DNA from: Byssothecium circinans
Taxonomy: Eukaryota > Ascomycota > Dothideomycetes > Pleosporales > Massarinaceae
DNA length: 64,000 bases
Assembly (NCBI GenBank): GCA_010015675.1
Contig: ML976977.1
Coordinates: 946,374-1,010,373 of the forward strand
Reading direction: 5' to 3'
Shown: positions 57,645 to 64,000 of the stretch, piece by piece
Position numbering within the stretch: the first letter of the stretch is position 1
How the letters are laid out: every line of letters begins with the position of its first letter
Made by a program: the position numbers and the translations under genes
The notes under the pieces: generated by a model
Seen by the model: only the letters and a program-made list of their open reading frames with translations
Databases searched by the model: none
What the model was told of the DNA's origin: nothing

Positions 57645-60600
57645 ATGGATGGCGGTGATCCGGACATGCCCACTTCCAAGAAGCCCCGTTTGGGCTCTAT
57701 CAATCATCCCGTGTATAACGGTCTCCCCCCTCCTCTACCGACAGCCCAACCCTCCCGACACCCGTCCCATCTAGCCCCGGCCCAGGCCTCTTCTCCTCCA
57801 CCGAACCGTCATCACTATCCACCCCATAGCCTACCGCCTCCCTCACAGCCATTCTCTCCAGGCCCAGGTCACTACGTCCCGCCACCACCTCACCCACCAC
57901 CAACGTCGCTCCCGCCGTCTGATCTCCGCAGCCTGAGTGACCCCACCAAATTCGTGCACCGCACCCATGGCAATTCCGTGAGTCACTCGCCGAGAGTCTT
58001 CCCTCCAGACAGCATTTCTACCTATCGCCAACCTCCTACGCCTCAGCACACGTCTGCATCTGAAGCAGAAGGCTCCGGCTCCAGGACCGCCAGTACCAGC
58101 GAAGACAAGGACACCAAACCATCCATGGCGCATGGTGGTCCCTCGACTTCATGGCACGTAAACCAAGACGCTCGCAATGGCGGTGGCGTACCGAACGGCT
58201 ACCCCACAACCATGAGTCCTCCCATTCACAATGAGCCACCCTTTCATACTCCGGCGCTCCCACCGGGCCAGCACTATGCGCAGCCTCCTGCAGGCAGTTA
58301 CAGCCCCGCGCCATATATGAGCCAGTATCCTCAAGGTCCGGGACAGATGAGGAGGAAGCAAGTTCGAGCCACACAGGCTTGCAATCACTGCCGTTCGCGC
58401 AAGCAAAAGTGTGACGAAGCCAGGCCATGTCAGTTCTGCCGAGAGAATAATTTCGATTGCCAGTACAAAGATGTTCCCGTCCCAAAGTGAGTACCACGAC
58501 CCGGCTACCACCAACCCAACTAACAGCTTGTCAGACAAGATCGAAGCATGATGCAGCTACAGGATAGTGTCAATAGCATAGCTGATACGCTCAAGACTTT
58601 CGTCGACAATTTCAACATCTGGAAGCAGAGCGTCGAGTCCAGATTGCCACCGACGAGACCGACCGATTTTATGTCTACGGCCATGGACCAACCATCTCCG
58701 GAAGCATCATTCAGCGCTCGCGGCTCGATAAGTGAGCAGCACGCTTCAAGAATGCCTACTCCAATGCAGCCGCGATCACAATTGACCCGCATCAACAGCA
58801 TGAAACAGGAGTCCCCAATCATCTCTCACTCGCACGCATCCCCTTTTACGGCCCACTCAATGACTCCCATAAAACAAGAGGTGATGACGACGAACCTGCA
58901 ACCGCCTGCGACCCCTGCAGAAAGCGTGGACCATTCCCGATGTTCTAAAGATGGTGCGACTGGTCAAGATCCAGGAGCTCTCGAGACCGATCATACTACT
59001 CCTGCCCACAAAATTCTGCCTCAGTGGGCTGCCGCATATAACCTGGAGCAAACTGTGCCAGCATTAAGGAGACTCGTCGATATGGGCAAATCAATCACCG
59101 AGTATCCTCTGTATTACGAGCAGGAGCGCGGTCTCTTACGAGTTTGGGGTGTTGGAGAGGGACAGGATTGGAACGACGGTGTACAAGGGGTCGCAAGTCC
59201 AGGAAGCTACGCGGAATCGGACGCCCCGTCGCCTGCCTCCATCAACGGTAGAGAGGGGCTCTGGGGACAGCCGCCAACGGGGCACTCTAGTCCTAGTACG
59301 ATGAATGGTGACTTGCCACGATATCGCGAGCCCTCAAGCCTGGGATCAGATGGCAAACCTGACTTCAGAATGTCGACTTTGAGAGGACTTTTGGATTCCT
59401 ACATGACCCACGTCCACATCCTGCACCCTCTCCTGCCGCCATCACAACTTGAAAAAATGATCGAAGATTTTGGCAAGCTCTATAGTCCGGATGCTAGGGT
59501 TTCACACTCCGTGTCCCCAGCCGCTATTCCGGATCGCCTCAACCCAAGTCTCAAGAGAAAGCGGTCCAGCAGTATGTTTGGTGACAGCAACGGGCTGGCT
59601 GACGATCAGTCTAAAGCAGGGGTTGAAAGATCCTTGCGCAATGCCATTGTACTCCTAGTTTCTGCGCTGGGTAAGGTCTGCGAGCATAAAACTGATCTAC
59701 CTGCTCCCAAGGCTGACAGGAACCCTTTCTCTACTGGAACGCCGGAATATTCTCGAAATTCCCCCCGTATGTCACAGGGCAGCGTCCGTAGTGATGATAC
59801 CGAGGGTTCATCTAAGAATATTGAGATCCTACCCGGTATGGTATATTTCTCGCATGCCACCGACATTCTAGGAAATCAAGCAGTTGGGAACACGGTGGCG
59901 CACGCACAGGCGTTTGTTCTTGCGGCATTGTATCTTGCGCAGTTTGGACGCGTTCTCGATAGCTGGGGTTGGATTACAAACGCTTGCCGAGCAGCCCTTG
60001 TCCTCATCAAAGCGTAAGGATTCTCGATCCTCTCATTGGAATATGTTAGATCTGACGGTCTGCAGTGACTTGCCCCGAATCAACCGAGACCGTATCAACA
60101 GAGATGCTAGCGACGGTGCTGTACAGGAGCCTGTCGAACCACGGCTTCCCAAGCACGAGCAACACCGATTGAATCTTGTGAAGATCGTCTACTGGACTTG
60201 CCTCTCCCTAGAAACGTATGGAATCCCAGTCTCATCGTTAGGCGATTACTGACTGTCAACAGAGATATTCTCGCGGAAATGAGTACCCTACCTGCAACCC
60301 AGGTATCTAAATACCAGAGCGACATCATGTATCCTGCCGGCGTGTATGAACACGCACCAGAGTCACCCGTTGTTCCCGACTCTGGAACGAATCTCCAGCT
60401 TTATATCTACTCAAGTCTGATCCATCTGCGTGTTCTTCTCAACGGTGCCCACAATTACCTCTATGGCTCTCGTATGTATCACAAATCGCTCCAACCTACA
60501 CAGCTAACCGCGCCTAGGGTCTATACCAGGCCAGGATGTCTTCAAATCAGCGAAGTCACAAGCGGATCTTGTAGAGAAATGGCTGGGTTGTACGCCAGCC

Positions 60601-61269
60601 ATACTAGCCTGGACAGACATAGATCCTCCGTCGGTCAACCTCAATGTAGCCCGGCTGAGAGCTAAAGTGCATGGTGCCCTCTACATGATTTGGCGGCCTT
60701 GCTTATGGGCGGCCATTCAAAAATTCGATCAGCCACGGGGTACAGTGGCTTCTCCGTTCAGCAACCCCTCTCCTGCCACTTCCAGTACCGGGCCTGGAAC
60801 TCCGAGAGATGTGATGGATCCAAATTCAAGACATCATGCCCTTCTCTTGGCCTCTCACGAGTGTATTCAGGCGGCTATCCAAAGCACCGTTGCTTTTGAC
60901 CGTGTGGGCGCGGAGGAGGATAGCCCATGGAACAATTTTGTGAGCACAAGAAAAGTAAGGCTCATTCTGACAAACATTGTCGGTACCTTGCATGCGTAAG
61001 TCTCGTCGTCCACCAAGTTAGCACATTAAAAACTAATCGTTCTTTGCAGACAATTTGGCAACATGATTGTACTCGCAGCTGTCTATAAGTCACCGTTGAT
61101 GACTCACCTTCCCCAGCCGAGTCAGCTCAACTTCGAAACCCTTTCCCGACTGTTCCACCGGACCATGAATATTTTAATGGAAATGGCGCCCAATTCTCCC
61201 ATTCTACAAATCGACTACGACATCTTGGCCGAGATCAAAAAACAACTCAATCTGCGATCCTATTCTTGA
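57645..61269 (+). CDS. Zn(II)2Cys6 fungal transcription factor
   Basis: Six exons (57645-58486, 58535-60013, 60066-60215, 60263-60471, 60518-60995, 61050-61269) give 1125 residues with all junctions in frame. The first 240 residues are Pro/His/Ser-rich and disordered. The DNA-binding cluster has cysteines at 246, 249, 256, 262, 265 and 272 (C-x2-C-x6-C-x5-C-x2-C-x6-C), followed by QYKDVPVPKQDR and a helical linker likely to dimerise. The larger C-terminal region (from about 470) is the fungal-specific transcription factor domain, with LRGLLDSYMTHVHILHPLLP and later ALYMIWRPCLWAAI. The linker text after the cluster resembles CLR-1/ClrA-like cellulose regulators, but I would not assign orthology without alignment. 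The long upstream region suggests complex control. Confidence 0.9.
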
Positions 61270-63888
61270 TTAACCTCACCACCACTTCAGCCCTCTGCGT
61301 TGTCGATCCCTCCGACTTTTACGCGCCTTCGCCTGATACTAGTTTTGGAGATATACCCCCTGTTATTGGATTTGGTCTGATCTTGGAGCGGAACAGCGTC
61401 GCACGCAACAGTTTTTGCAGCCTTCCCATTTTTTTATCCTATCTTTCGCATCTACTACGGCGCAATTGGTACCTTGATCTTTCCTAATTGATCTTTTATT
61501 TTTCACGGTCGCAACTACATTGGGTGGCTAGCGCTCGAACTTTTTATTGATCAGCTGGCAAGCGGCATTGATTCGTGTCCACGCTGATCATGGTCATGTT
61601 CTGTTCTCACGACAAGCATCATTGGGCGGAATACCTGCTGAGTTTTTGTTTCGAAAATATCTATACCCGGAATCCGGCCCTAAGGGATTGGAGAACTTTT
61701 CTCATTGCGAAATCATGGCGCGTTTTTAATCTCCTTGGTGGATTGTTACGAAGTCTTCTCCAAGGCTTGGCTTCTGTCGCACCCAGACTTTACCTTTTTG
61801 CATATGCTCGCAGCACTATTTGGTATCAAGTTGAAGATGGGCTTGACGATCGAGGTTACATTGCCCATAGCAAAATTGACGCCCGACACCGTATGTTAGA
61901 AATGGCATAGTGCATGTCCCATTTCGTCTCCGTACCTTTCCATATTCGCTTTCCGTCTATATCGGTAGCCTCATCCAGACGGGCCGATTTTGGGCTCTGA
62001 AGCCGCGCTCCCTGGTACCGGTCGGCTCATACCCAGCAATATTTGAACTTTCCGCGCGCTCTGCTCCACGCCGGTAATCAATTCCAGCGAAAGAACATTC
62101 ACCATTGGACGATCTAAAGGAATCGGAGATAAGTCTATGCAACAAATCGAACTGTACAACTGTCGCAATTCCTAGATCAGATCTGCTAACCCAGTCAAAG
62201 TTTCAAACCATATTGACGAAGTGAGTCGCGTCACCCCGCAGGCTGCAGGCTTTCGACCATCAATTCGAAGAATTTACAGTATGAGCGCCATTCGCTATTG
62301 GCCAATAACAGCCAGGCGAATCTTATTCTCACTCAACCAAATCGGGCATCCAGACATCCCGAACAGGCAAGCGCGCGAGAACTTCTTGCACATACCTACA
62401 CCGCTTACAACGCGGCCGGTGCGGCTACGGATACGCTCACAGCTAGTTTACGCCTTCGTGCGCCTCAAATTACCTCCGGAACGAAAAAAGGGCTGAAAAA
62501 GCGCCGATTCTCCACCAAGATCTACTCCGCGACCCAAACCACGCGTGCGGAACCGCAGCCTCCCCAGTTCTTAGCGGACGCCCCTCAGTTCACGCTTCCA
62601 CCACGTGCACAATTCGGCCGGTGGCGTGCCGTGGAGGCGCATCAGGTTGCGTTCCTGGGGGCCCGAGCACCACCTCTGTAAAATAATTGGATGATTTAGA
62701 GTTTGCGTCGTAATGCTCAACGGTTCGCGTTGTATTGTTGCCTTGTCGAAACTATCTTTCCGATGGGCAGCTGCGTGAATAGTCAGCATACGAATGTGCC
62801 ACAGCGGCACACGAGAGAACGTAAAACTGCAGCCTACACATCGGAAACTATGGAACGCGTACCCAGGACTTCTTGACACAGCAAATGCCCAAATGGTGAT
62901 GTCTTGGAATGTTTTGCGCTTGCTGTGCATGTGCGCCTCTGATCAGCACGAGGGCTGTGCGTATCTATCTGCAAGTTCTAGATTTCGAATCTGGTGTTCT
63001 ATCTTATGCGAAATACAGTATAGATAGGAGAAAGTGTTGTCCCTACACCAACCTAAACTGCGGGGATATCCACCACACGCATCCAACGGAGACCTTCTCC
63101 GGGACAATCTTTTTTAAGGAAGAGAGTTTGGCATACCCTACAAAGTGTATCGTCAAGGTTGATATCACGAACGCACATTGGGGGATATCGCGCGAGATTT
63201 CAATCATCCAATCGAGTGTCTGCGGTGAATTCTCCGGAGGTTGAGGCAGGTGACTGGACGAGTCAATCCTTACGCCGATCCTTCCTCGGACCTTATACCA
63301 GATCGGAGAAGAGCGAAATGAAGGTCTTACCGATACTTTTTTCCATATCGGCTATCTTGTATGTGGGAGAAAGATGAAGACCGAAGTCTTTCCGACCCGA
63401 TAAATCTATGACGAGCCGACCGATCCACTCACCAGCATCAACTTCCCTTTCTCTCACCGCATCACGATCCAAAAACCATCATGATGACGACTCCTCACCA
63501 TCTCACCATTATTCACGCATCCTGATTCCTGCCAAAAGCCATCGAATCGTGGAGATCGTCGCAAGTCGACCGTCTACCATGGTAGATATGCCGAAGTGGC
63601 CTGATGTCTTCCAGCGATTTTGAATCGTATTCAAGTGTACCCTGCCAAGGGCCAGAACTAGCGTCATTACGCATTGATCCTTTTCTTTCAAGATGCTGCA
63701 TCTAACGATTCACACCCCTTTTTTGATTTCAAAGATATTCGAGAAAGAGTCCCCCGGCCAGTGGGTGCCTCATGTCCCTTGGCCCATGCAATGTCCAAAT
63801 ACAATCGCCCTCCATGAACGGGCTGCTAGCGCGTTCGGTGGGGTTACGCCTGTGCGTAGAAAGTCCGAAAATCAGATACCTTGTTACA
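61270..63888. other. Intergenic region
   Basis: The first 200 bases are likely 3' UTR of the transcription factor. Forward ORFs at 61547-61910 and 62298-62681 show no domain or start context I trust. Nothing else is supportable. Confidence 0.4.
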
Positions 63889-63932
63889 TAACGTAAAGCA
63901 CCATCGAGCGCGCCACACCATCGAGCGCGCCA
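63889..63932 (+). repeat. Possible left end of a DNA transposon, with a 17-bp tandem duplication
   Basis: TAACGTAAAGCACC (core shared with 11986 and 12331) begins the segment. CACCATCGAGCGCGCCA then occurs twice in tandem (63899-63915 and 63916-63932). AT-rich sequence follows to the window end. A terminal repeat of a TA-inserting element is an inference; the other end is outside the window. Confidence 0.45.
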
Positions 63933-64000
63933 AAATTCCTTGGCAGTGGTAATATCTTAATAACAAAGCCAAACCTTAATATTTTCTTTTAAAATTTTAA

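Noticed and set aside
52686..61269. Secondary-metabolite cluster (P450 plus Zn2Cys6 regulator)
   Set aside because: No backbone synthase or transporter lies nearby, and 2.9 kb of non-coding DNA separates them; adjacency alone is weak.
61547..61910. ORFs downstream of the transcription factor
   Set aside because: They overlap in two frames, lie in the likely 3' flank and have no domain signal.

Overview
This is a nuclear window from a filamentous ascomycete, most likely a Dothideomycete. The support is: introns of about 45-98 nt with GT(A/G)AG donors and CTAAC/CTGAC branch sites; a compact housekeeping block beside long, repeat-bearing accessory stretches; and families expanded in such fungi (involucrin-repeat protein, DUF2235 hydrolase, 2EXR/F-box-like protein, ULD_2-type ubiquitin-like domain protein, Zn(II)2Cys6 regulator, P450). 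I rebuilt the gene models by hand from splice signals. Except for the two interrupted genes noted below, every multi-exon model closes in frame and its total length divides by three. Exon borders are still inferences without RNA data.

Region 1 (1-7.3 kb): the 3' part of a very large KKGKK-rich involucrin-repeat protein, then a membrane-associated short-chain dehydrogenase. Region 2 (7.3-24 kb) is accessory. It holds an unrecognised protein with two copies of a cysteine-bearing domain, interrupted by one in-frame TAG; a divergent pair of alpha/beta hydrolases (DUF2235, and a SesB-like hydrolase with Asp at the nucleophile elbow); minisatellites; a damaged intron-containing tRNA-Ile; a 2EXR/F-box-like gene; an inositol-monophosphatase-family gene; and two diverged copies of a dispersed repeat.

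Region 3 (24.8-37.5 kb) holds an LSM12-like gene and a long reverse-strand gene of unknown function split by an apparent one-base frameshift. A gene-poor stretch of about 7.6 kb follows, in which I support only one 75-residue ORF. Region 4 (37.5-40.1 kb) is an eight-exon reverse-strand gene joining a fungal STAND-type N-terminal region, a ubiquitin-like domain and a C2H2-like zinc-finger tail.

Region 5 (40.4-54.7 kb) is dense and mostly housekeeping: a fused pseudouridine-5'-phosphate glycosidase/pseudouridine kinase head-to-head with OST1, cytosolic tyrosyl-tRNA synthetase, UDP-glucose:glycoprotein glucosyltransferase (with an assembly gap inside a C-terminal repeat), and a cytochrome P450. 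OST1 and the glucosyltransferase both act in ER N-glycoprotein biogenesis and quality control. Region 6 (54.7-64 kb) is a Zn(II)2Cys6 transcription factor with a 2.9 kb upstream region, then non-coding DNA ending in what looks like the edge of a DNA transposon.

I found no CRISPR array, rRNA or intact transposase. The most unusual candidates are the tandem-domain gene with its amber codon, the ULD/zinc-finger fusion, and the hydrolase pair.
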